Counted from the first letter of the stretch, positions 18,907-27,271 are shown. The stretch: 40,008 bases of DNA from Gemmatimonadota bacterium (GCA_003221895.1 QHUJ01000145.1:1-40008); one strand, 5' to 3'. Notes: generated by a model from the sequence alone, not told the origin. Numbers and translations are program-made.

Positions 18907-19808
18907 CTATCCTTTGAGAGCCTCCGCCCCTCCCACGATCTCCGCCAATTCTTGAGTAATCTGAGCTTGCCTTGCACGATTGAACGTGCGCTGCAGGATC
19001 GTGAGCATGTCGCTGCCCGCATCGGTCGCGTTCTTCATCGCCGTGCGTCGCGCGCCATGCTCGGCGGCCGCGGTCTCGACGAGCGCGCGATAAAACTGAT
19101 TCGTCACGGACAACGGGAGCAGCTCCCGCAGAATCTCCTCGGCCGACGGCTGCAGGATGTAATTGACGGCCGCTTTTGAGGCTCGACCGCCCGACCGCCG
19201 CTGCGCGGGTGGCGTCACGGGCAGCACCCGCAGCGTCGTCGGCGGTGTGCTCACCGCGCTGTTGAACTTCGCGAACACGATGTCGACCGCGTCGAGACCG
19301 CCTTTGGCGAAGCGCTCCATCAGCGGGGTGGCGAGCTCGACCGCGTGCTCGAGCGTCGGCTTGTCACCAATGTCGACGCGCTGCGACGCGATGGTGCGCT
19401 TGGTGAATTTGAAGTAGCTCACGCCCTTCTTGCCGACGAGATGGAGCTCGGTGCGCGTGTCCTGCGCTTCCATCTCTTCCAGTCGCCGCCGGGCTTCGCG
19501 AATCAGATTGGAATTGAACGCACCGCAGAGACCGCGATTCGAAGTGATCAGCAGCAGGGCCGCGCGCCGCACGCCCGGCCCCCGCGCGGTCTTGCCTGGT
19601 TGCCGCAGCAGTGGAAAGCGCTCGGCGAGCTCCGGGGCGTACAGTTCCTCAATCACCTCGGCGAGCGCCTGCGCATAGGGACGCGCGCCAACGACGCGAT
19701 CCTGGGCGCGCTTCAGCTTGGACGTGGAGACGAGCTCCATCGTCTTCGTGATTTTGCGCGTGTTCTGAACCGAGCGGATGCGGCGGCGCAGCTCGCGGGG
19801 CTTCGCCA

Positions 19809-19809
<1 letters not shown>
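18907..19809 (-). CDS. atpG: ATP synthase F1 gamma subunit
   Basis: 300 aa rotor-shaft subunit. The start ATG at 19809 shares one base with the atpA stop (TAATG); the longer upstream frame is the atpA shadow. The N-terminal helix PRELRRRIRSVQNTRKITKT, with MELVSTSKLKRAQ following, and the C-terminal helix DAGSDMLTILQRTFNRARQA with QITQELAEIVGGAEAL form the coiled coil; the Rossmann-like core carries LLLITSNRGLCGAFNSNLI. Length is normal for the family. A basic, Gly-rich insertion near TPPAQRRSGGRASKAAVNYI lies in the globular part. Confidence 0.97.
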
Positions 19810-21341
<1,532 letters not shown>

Positions 21342-21359
21342 TGGAGTACCGTTTGGAGA

Positions 21360-21399
21360 TTGTGAAAAATATCACAAGGAACGACGATACGTAAGGCAA
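21360..21399 (-). promoter_or_regulatory. atpA promoter region with CRP-type palindrome
   Basis: Positions 21360-21377 hold a perfect 18-bp inverted repeat, TTGTGA-N6-TCACAA, whose core TGTGA-N6-TCACA equals the consensus half-sites of CRP/FNR-superfamily (CRP-type) regulators. On the minus strand a possible -35 TTGCCT (21399-21394) and, 17 nt on, TGTGAT (21376-21371) as a weak -10 would make the operator overlap the promoter, which favours repression. The palindrome is seen directly; the promoter assignment is weak. Confidence 0.55.
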
Positions 21400-21434
21400 C
21401 CCGCTAACCCCGAGTAGTAACCCGGGGTACCCGA

Positions 21435-21454
21435 AAACTCCGGGCTGCCGCCCG
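21435..21454 (-). terminator. Short intrinsic-terminator-like hairpin after the AraC-type regulator
   Basis: On the minus strand CGGGC-GGCA-GCCCG (21454-21441) is followed by GAGTTTTC, 8 nt past the stop of the regulator gene. The 5-bp stem is short, but the position before the atpA promoter fits a terminator. Confidence 0.45.
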
Positions 21455-21461
21455 CGGTCGG

Positions 21462-22286
21462 TTAGACACGCGACCGGGTCCTTCCTCTCAAGAATCGCGT
21501 CAGCACGCCTCGCGGTCCCAGCTCCCGTAACTCGAGCGGTGTCGCGCCCGCAACTCGCCGCGCCGCACCAGCCAGGTGGCTTGGCGACGCGTAGCCGAGG
21601 ATGCGAACGACAGCGCGCACGGTGTACCCCGGGTTTCCCAGCAAGTCCGCGGCGCAGGCGGCGCGGGCCAGATCGATGACGCGCTTCAAATTGGGGGCGC
21701 CCCCCGCCCCGAATTCTCGCGACAGGTGCTCGCGCGTCACACGGAGCGCCTGGGCTACATGCCCCGTTTTGGTCGGTACTCCGGCGCGCCGCAATACCTC
21801 GTCCCACGCGGCAAGCTGCAGCCGGTCGGTCAGCCGCAGCAGGCGCGGGGCGTCAGCCAGCGCCGCCCGGCGTGCCACCTGCGCGGTGCGAGCGGCGATC
21901 CACTCACCCGCCACCGCGTTGTCGACGCCCTCGACCAGAATCCCCGTAAAGCCGGCCTCACGACACGAGGCGAGCAAGGCGCCATCCTCGGGACGGACGG
22001 CGGAGAGTGCGTACATCGGAATGCGGGGGAACCGCGCCGGCAGCGTGAGTGCCTCGCCGTCGCAATGGCGGACATCGAGAACCACGGCGTCGACGAGCCG
22101 CTGGTCGAGCAGGCGCCTCACTTCCTGGATGCTGCGGCAGAGGCGCACGCTGCCCGCACCGCGCGGGTAGCCGCGCTTTATGGCGCTACGCGCTTCGCGC
22201 CGCGGATGAAATACCGGAACGACGGGATACGCGGCGACCGCCGCGCCCGCCTCGCCCGCCCCATTTCCGCCATTCGCCCGGCTCAT
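21462..22286 (-). CDS. AraC-type DNA-binding regulator with degenerate receiver-like N-terminus
   Basis: 274 aa. The start ATG overlaps the Nudix stop as ATGA (22283-22286); longer upstream frames are shadows of the Nudix gene. Residues about 20-130 resemble a response-regulator receiver: VDAVVLDV keeps an Asp (residue 71) at the phospho-acceptor position and YALSAV a Ser at the switch position, but the N-terminal acidic pair is missing (VVPVFHPRRE) and the usual Lys is not evident. The C-terminus carries an AraC-like double helix-turn-helix (HVAQALRVTREHLSREFG, TVRAVVRILGYASPSHLAGA) ending in ATPLELREL. It therefore probably binds DNA without classical phosphorylation. Target unknown; the atpA operator lies just downstream, but AraC proteins do not normally bind such palindromes. 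Confidence 0.75.
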   Translation of the reverse strand: MSRANGGNGAGEAGAAVAAYPVVPVFHPRREARSAIKRGYPRGAGSVRLCRSIQEVRRLLDQRLVDAVVLDVRHCDGEALTLPARFPRIPMYALSAVRPEDGALLASCREAGFTGILVEGVDNAVAGEWIAARTAQVARRAALADAPRLLRLTDRLQLAAWDEVLRRAGVPTKTGHVAQALRVTREHLSREFGAGGAPNLKRVIDLARAACAADLLGNPGYTVRAVVRILGYASPSHLAGAARRVAGATPLELRELGPRGVLTRFLRGRTRSRV

Positions 22287-22753
22287 GTCTGCACCAACGC
22301 CTGCTGCATCTCGCCCGCCTGCAGCAGGACGTCGCGCGCGTTGTCGTAGCTGACGTTTTGCCGCGCTTCCGCGAGCGGGTGCCACACGCAGGCCGTGATG
22401 CCTTCGGCTTCTTCCGGTACAGGCTCTCCGTGGCGGGACTCGAACAGGAAAAAGTGGCAAAACTTGTGGATGGTCTTGCCGCGAAACCGGAAGTACCAGT
22501 CGATTACCTTGATCGGTCCGTGCAGAATCAGTTCCTCGAGCCCCGTCTCCTCGCCCACCTCGCGCCGAGCCGCCTCCGCCGGTGGCTCGCCCGACTCCAG
22601 ATGCCCCTTGGGAAACCCCCAATTCTTGTACGAGTCCCGTATGAGAAGGAACCGCACTTGACCGTCCGGGCCGCGGCGGAACACGACCCCGCCGGCACTC
22701 GTCTCACGGTGGGCGCGGGGAGACTTGCGGCGCTTGGAGCGGCGGCGGGTCAT
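22283..22753 (-). CDS. Nudix hydrolase
   Basis: 156 aa from the ATG at 22753. The Nudix box is complete: GHLESGE followed by the core REVGEETGL (pattern G-x5-E-x7-R-E-x2-E-E-x-G), preceded by FPKGHLESG. It would hydrolyse a nucleoside-diphosphate-linked substrate in the cytoplasm; the substrate cannot be told, though the SAGGVVFRRGPDGQVRFLLI start and WGFPKGH resemble diadenosine polyphosphate/bis(5'-nucleosyl)-tetraphosphatase-like members. The N-terminus MTRRRSKRRKSPRAHRE is strongly basic. Upstream in-frame codons run into a heptamer-repeat hairpin, so I use the internal ATG. It overlaps the AraC-type gene by 4 nt and is probably translationally coupled to it. Confidence 0.9.
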   Translation of the reverse strand: MTRRRSKRRKSPRAHRETSAGGVVFRRGPDGQVRFLLIRDSYKNWGFPKGHLESGEPPAEAARREVGEETGLEELILHGPIKVIDWYFRFRGKTIHKFCHFFLFESRHGEPVPEEAEGITACVWHPLAEARQNVSYDNARDVLLQAGEMQQALVQT

Positions 22754-22759
22754 GAGAGC

Positions 22760-22864
22760 GCGGAACGCGGAACGAGGAACGCGGAACAGCAGGATGACCG
22801 CCGGTGGCATGTCCACGGCACGAGACCGGCCGTGAGGTTCCGAGTTCCGACTTCCGCGTTCCGC
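22760..22864. repeat. Heptamer-repeat hairpin, copy A
   Basis: The left arm 22760-22787 is four tandem 7-mers (GCGGAAC, GCGGAAC, GAGGAAC, GCGGAAC). The right arm 22837-22864 is four inverse 7-mers (GTTCCGA, GTTCCGA, CTTCCGC, GTTCCGC). They can fold into a long imperfect hairpin around a 49-nt loop. It lies between mlaD and the Nudix gene and may act as a terminator or mRNA 3'-end structure. Confidence 0.8.
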
Positions 22865-22873
22865 ATTGCTTCC

Positions 22874-23881
22874 CTAAAAGACGCTGAACGTGAAATACTT
22901 CCGCGGATTCGCCTGAATGTCGGAGAGCAGCTGGCGCAGCTGAATCATCGTGAGCGTCGTTTCACGGTATAGAGAGGAATCGGCGACCAGCAACCCCAGC
23001 GTGCCGTTGCGGTTCGCGATGCGCGATAGGACCGTGTCGGCATTCTGAAGCACGCGCACCAGACTCTCCTGATTGCGATTTGCCGCCGCCATCAACTGCC
23101 GAAAATCCTGTGACGCGCTGCGCAGGTCGGTGGATGTGGACGCGGTGTTATTGAGGATTGTGGCCAGCTGGCCCTGATTCGTCGCTGTATCCACCCGACC
23201 CAGCGTGGCGCGCAGGTCGGTCGCGGCGCGCGACAGCGCCTCCGACCCCGATTGCAGGTTGGAACCGACGTTGCCGATGACGTCGGCCTGTTCATTGGTC
23301 ACGCGCACGAGGCGGTCGGCCACCTGGCCGAAGTCGTGGATCGACCGCCGCAGGTCCATCACGGCCTGGGTATCGAACGCCGTCTGGACTCGGGCGGCGA
23401 CAGTGCCGATGTCGGTCGCGATGCGGCTGGCTTGGGCGGTGAGCTGCCCGATATCGGGCAGCGTGGCGCCCGGCCACTTCCCGCCCCCGACGGCCTCGGC
23501 CTCCGCAAGTGCCTGGCGAATATTGGGATCGGCAGGCGGCGGGTCGGCGGAGATCAGGGTGGCGGCCCACTCGCCGAACAGCGAGGCGGATGCGGCGATA
23601 ACGGCCGGCTTCGCCGGCAACCCGACACCGGAATAGATCTTGAGGTCCGCCTCGACCCAGTTGCCGGGGGCCAGGCGGATGGCTTCGACACGACCGACAC
23701 GCACGCCCCGCAGCACGACCGGGCTGCCTACGCCGAGGCCGCCCACGGTCCGGAAGCGCGACGTGAATACTGCTTCGGTGCGGCCGAGGTGTGCGCCGGA
23801 CAGCCAGAGCGCCCCGCCCACCACCAGCGCGAGCGCGGCGATAACCACAATGCCCACCGCGAACTCGTTTTCGCGCTTCAC
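22874..23881 (-). CDS. mlaD: MCE/MlaD-family lipid-transport substrate-binding protein
   Basis: 335 aa periplasmic, inner-membrane-anchored component of an Mla-type phospholipid transporter. It starts with GTG overlapping the mlaF stop (GTGA). One N-terminal transmembrane helix (EFAVGIVVIAALALVVGGAL), then the MCE domain (about 38-120: FRTVGGLGVGSPVVLRGVRV, VGRVEAIRL, IYSGVGLPAKPAVIAASASL), then a long helical region with Ala/Asn/Asp-rich heptads (about 140-330) that would extend across the periplasm. It is longer than E. coli MlaD (about 180 aa) and closer to the LetB/Mce1-type layout with a helical C-terminal extension. Last gene of mlaE-mlaF-mlaD. Confidence 0.9.
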   Translation of the reverse strand: MKRENEFAVGIVVIAALALVVGGALWLSGAHLGRTEAVFTSRFRTVGGLGVGSPVVLRGVRVGRVEAIRLAPGNWVEADLKIYSGVGLPAKPAVIAASASLFGEWAATLISADPPPADPNIRQALAEAEAVGGGKWPGATLPDIGQLTAQASRIATDIGTVAARVQTAFDTQAVMDLRRSIHDFGQVADRLVRVTNEQADVIGNVGSNLQSGSEALSRAATDLRATLGRVDTATNQGQLATILNNTASTSTDLRSASQDFRQLMAAANRNQESLVRVLQNADTVLSRIANRNGTLGLLVADSSLYRETTLTMIQLRQLLSDIQANPRKYFTFSVF

Positions 23882-24603
23882 TCGGCGCGTCCCTCGATAA
23901 ACTGGCGTACGACGGGATCGTCCGTCTGCTGAATCTCTTCGACCGTGCTGACCTGCCGCACCTTTCCTTCATAGAGCATGGCAATCCGGTCGCCCACCGT
24001 ATAGGCGCTCCGCATGTCGTGCGTGACGACGACACCCGTCACCCCCAGGTGCTCGCGCGTGCGGACCATGAGCCGGTCGATCACCGCGGATGTGACCGGA
24101 TCGAGGCCCGTGGTCGGCTCGTCATAGAGGATGTAGCGCGGGCGCAACGCGATGGCGCGCGCGATCCCGACGCGCTTCCGCATCCCGCCCGACAGCTCCG
24201 CGGGAAAGCGCTCGTCGGTCCCCGACAGATCCACCAGTGCCAATGCCTCATGCACGCGCGCTTCGATCTCCTCTTCGTCAAGGCGGCGGCGGCGCAGCCC
24301 CAGCGCCACGTTGTCCGCCACGGACAGCGAGTCGAACAGTGCCGCGAACTGAAACACGTAGCCGATGCTCTCCCGCACCAGCGTCAGACCAACAGGAGCC
24401 AGCGTGCTGACGGCCTGGCCGTCAACGATCACCTCGCCGGCATCGGGGTGCAACAGCCCAACGATGTGTTTCAGCGCCACGCTCTTACCGCTGCCCGAGT
24501 AGCCGATGATGACCATCGTCTCCCCGTCCCGGACCTGAAGCGAGAACCCCTCGAGCACGCGCTTGGCGCCGAACGCCTTGTACAGGTCCTGAAACTCGAT
24601 CAC
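23878..24603 (-). CDS. mlaF: ABC transporter ATPase of the Mla lipid-transport system
   Basis: 241 aa cytoplasmic ATPase energising MlaE. Walker A GYSGSGKS (34-41), Q-loop VFQFAALFDSLSV, signature LSGGMRKRVGIARAI (about 137), Walker B YILYDEP with TTGLDPVTS, and H-loop VVVTHDM. The SxTV/DSLSV region and GGMRKR signature are typical of the MlaF subgroup. It starts with GTG whose bases overlap the mlaE stop (GTGA), and its own stop overlaps mlaD in the same way, so three subunits are translationally coupled. Confidence 0.95.
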   Translation of the reverse strand: MIEFQDLYKAFGAKRVLEGFSLQVRDGETMVIIGYSGSGKSVALKHIVGLLHPDAGEVIVDGQAVSTLAPVGLTLVRESIGYVFQFAALFDSLSVADNVALGLRRRRLDEEEIEARVHEALALVDLSGTDERFPAELSGGMRKRVGIARAIALRPRYILYDEPTTGLDPVTSAVIDRLMVRTREHLGVTGVVVTHDMRSAYTVGDRIAMLYEGKVRQVSTVEEIQQTDDPVVRQFIEGRAE

Positions 24604-25370
24604 AACAACACCACGGCCCAGAACGCATCGAGCACCAGAATGAGAATGGCGGAGTACACGACGGCCCGCGTCGTGCTGCGGCCGACCCCTTCCGCACCAC
24701 CGCGGGTCGAGAGCCCCACGATGCAGCCGACGAGTGCGATCGTGAAGCCGAAGCTCGCGCTTTTCAGCAGACCGAACCAGACGTCCTTGAACAGATAGAA
24801 GAGCTTGAGGCCCTTGATGAAGTCGGGCGTCGACAGCGCGAGCAAGGCGAGGCTGGTGAGCCAGCCCGTGACGATGCCGACCGCGATCGAGAACGCCACG
24901 ATGACGGGGAACATGAACGTGGCGGCGACGACGCGAGGCACGACGAGATAGCTCTGCGGATCGTAGGCGAGCGTCTCCAGCGCGTCGACCTGCTCGGTGA
25001 CCTTCATGGTGCCGAGCTCGGCGGCCATGCTCGCGCCAACGCGGCCGGCCAACGCGAGGCCCGTCAGTACGGGGCCGAGCTCCAGCATCATCGTCTTGCC
25101 GACGAGCGTGCCGACGAAGTAGAGGGGGACCGCCCCGGTGAAGGTGTAGGAGGCCTGTAGGGCCAGCACGACACCGGTGAACGCGGCGATGAACAAGGCC
25201 ACCGGCAGCGAATCCACCCCGATGCGGCGCATCTGAACGATGACCAGGCGGCCCCAGGTGCCGACGTCGCGGAGTCCGCGGGCCATATCCCTGAGGAAGT
25301 AGCCAACACGGCCGACTTCCTCGATGGCGGAGATGGAGCGCCGCCCGATGGATTCGATCACGGAAAACAA
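24600..25370 (-). CDS. mlaE: MlaE-family ABC transporter permease
   Basis: 256 aa inner-membrane permease of a phospholipid transporter. Amphipathic N-terminal helix (VIESIGRRSISAIEEVGRVG), about five transmembrane helices (LPVALFIAAFTGVVLALQAS, MMLELGPVLTGLALAGRVGA, FMFPVIVAFSIAVGIVTGWL, ASFGFTIALVGCIVGLSTRG, YSAILILVLDAFWAVVLL) and the conserved EQVDALETLAYDP coupling loop. The first in-frame start is TTG at 25370; GTG at 25361 is an alternative and aligns as well with the family. The TTG lies inside the U-rich tail of the sigma-gene terminator and no SD is in place, which makes the initiation of this operon odd. Confidence 0.92.
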   Translation of the reverse strand: MFSVIESIGRRSISAIEEVGRVGYFLRDMARGLRDVGTWGRLVIVQMRRIGVDSLPVALFIAAFTGVVLALQASYTFTGAVPLYFVGTLVGKTMMLELGPVLTGLALAGRVGASMAAELGTMKVTEQVDALETLAYDPQSYLVVPRVVAATFMFPVIVAFSIAVGIVTGWLTSLALLALSTPDFIKGLKLFYLFKDVWFGLLKSASFGFTIALVGCIVGLSTRGGAEGVGRSTTRAVVYSAILILVLDAFWAVVLL

Positions 25371-25397
25371 AAGTGGCCAGGATTTCTCCTGGCCACT
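25361..25397 (-). terminator. Intrinsic terminator after the sigma-factor gene
   Basis: AGTGGCCAGGA (25372-25382) and TCCTGGCCACT (25387-25397) form an 11-bp perfect stem with a 4-nt loop. On the minus strand it is followed by TTTGTTTTCC, a good U-rich tail. It lies 17 nt after the sigma-factor stop and directly abuts the first possible mlaE start codon. Confidence 0.85.
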
Positions 25398-25414
25398 AGA
25401 GGCACCACGCGAGG

Positions 25415-26386
25415 TTAGGCCGCGAAACTGGCCAGTGCCTTGCCGACGTCTCCATCGCGCAGCCGCTTGAGCGCGCGGTCGCGCAGCTGGCGCACCCGCT
25501 CACGCGTGACGCCCAGCATGCCGCCGATTTCTTCCAGGGTGTGCTCCCGTCCGCCGTCCAGGCCGAAGTAGAGCCGCAGCACCTTGGCATCGCGCCGCTG
25601 CAGCGTGTTCAGCGCCTGCTCGATTTCGTCCGACAGGAAGCGATCCATCGCCTGATCTTCCGTGTCCGGCAGATCCTCCGCGATGAAGCGCTCGATCAGC
25701 GAGCGGTCGCCATCGGGATCGAGGGGCGCGTCCAGACGCACGTCGCCCGTGTTGAGGGCGGCGAGCGACTGCACGACCTCGAGCGACAGCTTGGTCGCGT
25801 CGGCGATCTCTTCCGGCGTCGGCTCGCGGCGCAGCGTCTGCCGCAGATACTCCGCCGTGCGGACGATGCGCGACAGATCGGCGGTGCGGTTGAGCGGCAC
25901 GCGGACGGTCCGGCCCTGACGCGCGAGCGCGGCGAGAATCGCCTGGCGGATCCACCACACGGCGTACGAAATGAACTTCACGCCCTGATCGGGATCGAAC
26001 TTCCGCGCGGCCGTGAGCAGACCGACGTTGCCCTCGCCGATGAGGTCGGTGAGGGGCAGGCCCCGGTTCTGGTATTTCTTCGCGACCGAGATCACGAAGC
26101 GCAGGTTGCGCTTCACCAGCTCCTGCATCGCCTCCTGATCACCCGCGCGAACCTTGCGGGCGAGCGCGATCTCCTCCTTCTGCGTGAGCAGCGGAGTCTT
26201 GGAGACCTCATGGAGATACTGGTCGAGGATGTCGCGCTCGTGCTCGTGCGCCCCGAGGCCGGTGAGCAGACCCCGGCGCCGGCCGCGACGCTTGGTCACC
26301 CGTCGTTCCGTCACGACGGGCGCCGCCTTCGCCTTGGCCTTCGGGGCCGGAGCCGCTGCTTTGGTCTTCTTACGAGTACGAGCCAT
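25415..26386 (-). CDS. RNA polymerase sigma-70 factor, RpoD/SigA family
   Basis: 323 aa. A Lys/Ala-rich basic tail (residues 1-50) is followed by region 1.2 (RDILDQYLHEVSKTPLLTQ), region 2 (VKRNLRFVISVAKKYQNRGL with DLIGEGNVGLLTAARKFDP and FISYAVWWIRQAI), region 3 (EPTPEEIADATKLSLEVVQS) and region 4 (LNTLQRRDAKVLRLYFGLDG with TLEEIGGMLGVTRERVRQLR). No region 1.1 or long non-conserved region is present. It could be a short primary sigma factor, as in Bacteroidota, or a group 2 paralogue; sequence alone does not decide. The ATG at 26386 has a weak SD (AGGG) and is preferred because upstream codons (MFHEHFCCAC) look non-coding. Divergent from the tRNA cluster. Confidence 0.93.
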   Translation of the reverse strand: MARTRKKTKAAAPAPKAKAKAAPVVTERRVTKRRGRRRGLLTGLGAHEHERDILDQYLHEVSKTPLLTQKEEIALARKVRAGDQEAMQELVKRNLRFVISVAKKYQNRGLPLTDLIGEGNVGLLTAARKFDPDQGVKFISYAVWWIRQAILAALARQGRTVRVPLNRTADLSRIVRTAEYLRQTLRREPTPEEIADATKLSLEVVQSLAALNTGDVRLDAPLDPDGDRSLIERFIAEDLPDTEDQAMDRFLSDEIEQALNTLQRRDAKVLRLYFGLDGGREHTLEEIGGMLGVTRERVRQLRDRALKRLRDGDVGKALASFAA

Positions 26387-26444
26387 TGGTCGCCCTATTT
26401 GGGTGCTCTGTAGTACGCAGGCGCAGCAAAAATGTTCATGAAAC

Positions 26445-26460
26445 AAGCGAGAATTCGCTT
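26445..26460. promoter_or_regulatory. Inverted repeat in the divergent sigma-factor/tRNA promoter region
   Basis: AAGCGA (26445-26450), GAAT, TCGCTT (26455-26460) is a perfect 6-bp inverted repeat whose right end overlaps the first two bases of the -35 of the tRNA promoter. It could be an operator; no cognate protein is evident. Confidence 0.35.
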
Positions 26461-26487
26461 GACACCGCCTGAACGCGCCGATAAGAT
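26459..26487 (+). promoter_or_regulatory. Promoter of the tRNA cluster
   Basis: TTGACA (26459-26464), a 17-nt spacer, then TAAGAT (26482-26487): perfect -35 and 4/6 -10. Transcription would start near 26494, about 46 nt before the first tRNA. The GC-rich sequence right after the -10 (GCCGTGTTCCCG) resembles discriminators of stringently controlled stable-RNA promoters, by inference. Confidence 0.75.
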
Positions 26488-26539
26488 GCCGTGTTCCCGT
26501 CGGGCGGCAATGGCCCCTTCAGGGGGCGCGGAATATAAG

Positions 26540-26612
26540 GGGGGCGTAGCTCAGTTGGGAGAGCGCGTGAATGGCATTCACGAGGTCAGGGGTTCGATCC
26601 CCCTCGCCTCCA
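26540..26612 (+). tRNA. tRNA-Ala (anticodon GGC)
   Basis: Full cloverleaf: acceptor GGGGGCG pairs with CGCCTCC (one G-U), D-arm AGCTCAGTTGGGAGAGC, anticodon stem CGTGA/TCACG with loop ATGGCAT (GGC), T-arm AGGGG TTCGATC CCCCT, discriminator A. CCA is not encoded. Reads codon GCC. Confidence 0.97.
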
Positions 26613-26678
26613 TGTCGTGAGGCGGGAACGCCTGGTCTAAGTCGTTATGGAACGGTTAGATTTGGGCGTCGGACAAGC

Positions 26679-26751
26679 GCGGGAATAGCTCAGTTGGTAG
26701 AGCACAACCTTGCCAAGGTTGGGGTCGCGGGTTCGAGTCCCGTTTCCCGCT
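26679..26751 (+). tRNA. tRNA-Gly (anticodon GCC)
   Basis: Acceptor GCGGGAA pairs with TTCCCGC; anticodon loop TTGCCAA gives GCC; T-arm GCGGG TTCGAGT CCCGT; discriminator T, usual for bacterial tRNA-Gly. CCA is not encoded. Reads GGC and GGU. Confidence 0.97.
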
Positions 26752-26780
26752 CTCCCAGAAGGAATAGCAGAGCACAGCGA

Positions 26781-26854
26781 CGCGGGGTGGAGCAGTCTGG
26801 TAGCTCGCCGGGCTCATAACCCGGAGGTCGTGGGTTCAAATCCCACCCCCGCTA
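26781..26854 (+). tRNA. Initiator tRNA-fMet (anticodon CAT)
   Basis: The anticodon stem CCGGG/CCCGG carries the three consecutive G-C pairs of initiator tRNAs, with loop CTCATAA. Acceptor CGCGGGG faces CCCCGCT, leaving the first position C1 opposite T72 unpaired, as required for formylation and initiation (many bacteria have C1-A72). T-arm GTGGG TTCAAAT CCCAC; discriminator A; no encoded CCA. Confidence 0.96.
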
Positions 26855-26862
26855 CTACGAAC

Positions 26863-26935
26863 GCGGAACGTGGAATGCGGAACGCGGAACTGGCTGGTCC
26901 TGGTTCACTTCTGCGTTCCAACTTCCGCGTTTCGC
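26863..26935. repeat. Heptamer-repeat hairpin, copy B
   Basis: The left arm 26863-26890 is GCGGAAC, GTGGAAT, GCGGAAC, GCGGAAC. The right arm 26908-26935 is CTTCTGC, GTTCCAA, CTTCCGC, GTTTCGC. Same architecture and almost the same 7-mer as the copy at 22760; it is wedged between tRNA-fMet and tRNA-Val. Confidence 0.8.
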
Positions 26936-26939
26936 GTTT

Positions 26940-27013
26940 GGGCGGTTAGCTCAGTTGGTTAGAGCGCCACGTTGACATCGTGGAGGTCACTAGTTCGAGT
27001 CTAGTACCGCCCA
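26940..27013 (+). tRNA. tRNA-Val (anticodon GAC)
   Basis: Acceptor GGGCGGT pairs with ACCGCCC; anticodon loop TTGACAT gives GAC; T-arm ACTAG TTCGAGT CTAGT; discriminator A; CCA is not encoded. Confidence 0.97.
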
Positions 27014-27017
27014 TTGC

Positions 27018-27091
27018 GCGCCCATAGCTCAACTGGATAGAGCGCTTGACTACGGATCAAGAGGCTGGGAGTTCGAGTCTTCCTGGGCGCA
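27018..27091 (+). tRNA. tRNA-Arg (anticodon ACG)
   Basis: Acceptor GCGCCCA pairs with TGGGCGC; anticodon loop CTACGGA gives ACG, expected to be edited to ICG by TadA and to read CGU/CGC/CGA; T-arm GGGAG TTCGAGT CTTCC with one G-U; discriminator A. Only 4 nt separate it from tRNA-Val. Confidence 0.97.
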
Positions 27092-27104
27092 TTCCACAAC
27101 ACGG

Positions 27105-27179
27105 CGGGGCGTAGCGCAGTCCGGTTAGCGCGCCTGGTTCGGGACCAGGAGGTCGGTGGTTCAAATCCACTCGCCCCGA
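27105..27179 (+). tRNA. tRNA-Pro (anticodon CGG)
   Basis: Acceptor CGGGGCG pairs with CGCCCCG; anticodon stem CCTGG/CCAGG with loop TTCGGGA gives CGG; T-arm GGTGG TTCAAAT CCACT; discriminator A; CCA is not encoded. Reads CCG. Confidence 0.96.
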
Positions 27180-27191
27180 CTACAGAATGAT

Positions 27192-27261
27192 CAATGTCCA
27201 ATGTCCAATGACCAATGACCAATGATCATTGGACACTGATCATTGGACATTGGACATTGAT
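27192..27261. repeat. Heptamer-repeat hairpin, copy C (different 7-mer)
   Basis: The left half is five 7-mers (CAATGTC twice, CAATGAC twice, CAATGAT; 27192-27226). The right half is five inverse 7-mers (CATTGGA, CACTGAT, CATTGGA twice, CATTGAT; 27227-27261), directly adjoining with almost no loop. Period and architecture match copies A and B but the unit sequence is AT-rich and unrelated. It lies between tRNA-Pro and tRNA-Arg. Confidence 0.85.
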
Positions 27262-27271
27262 TCTTTAGCAG

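Noticed and set aside
26571-26949. Small plus-strand ORFs over the tRNA genes
   Set aside because: They are translations of tRNA sequences and repeats.
22760-27261. Heptamer repeats as a CRISPR array
   Set aside because: Units are 7 bp without spacers and are arranged as inverted halves; no cas genes in the window.
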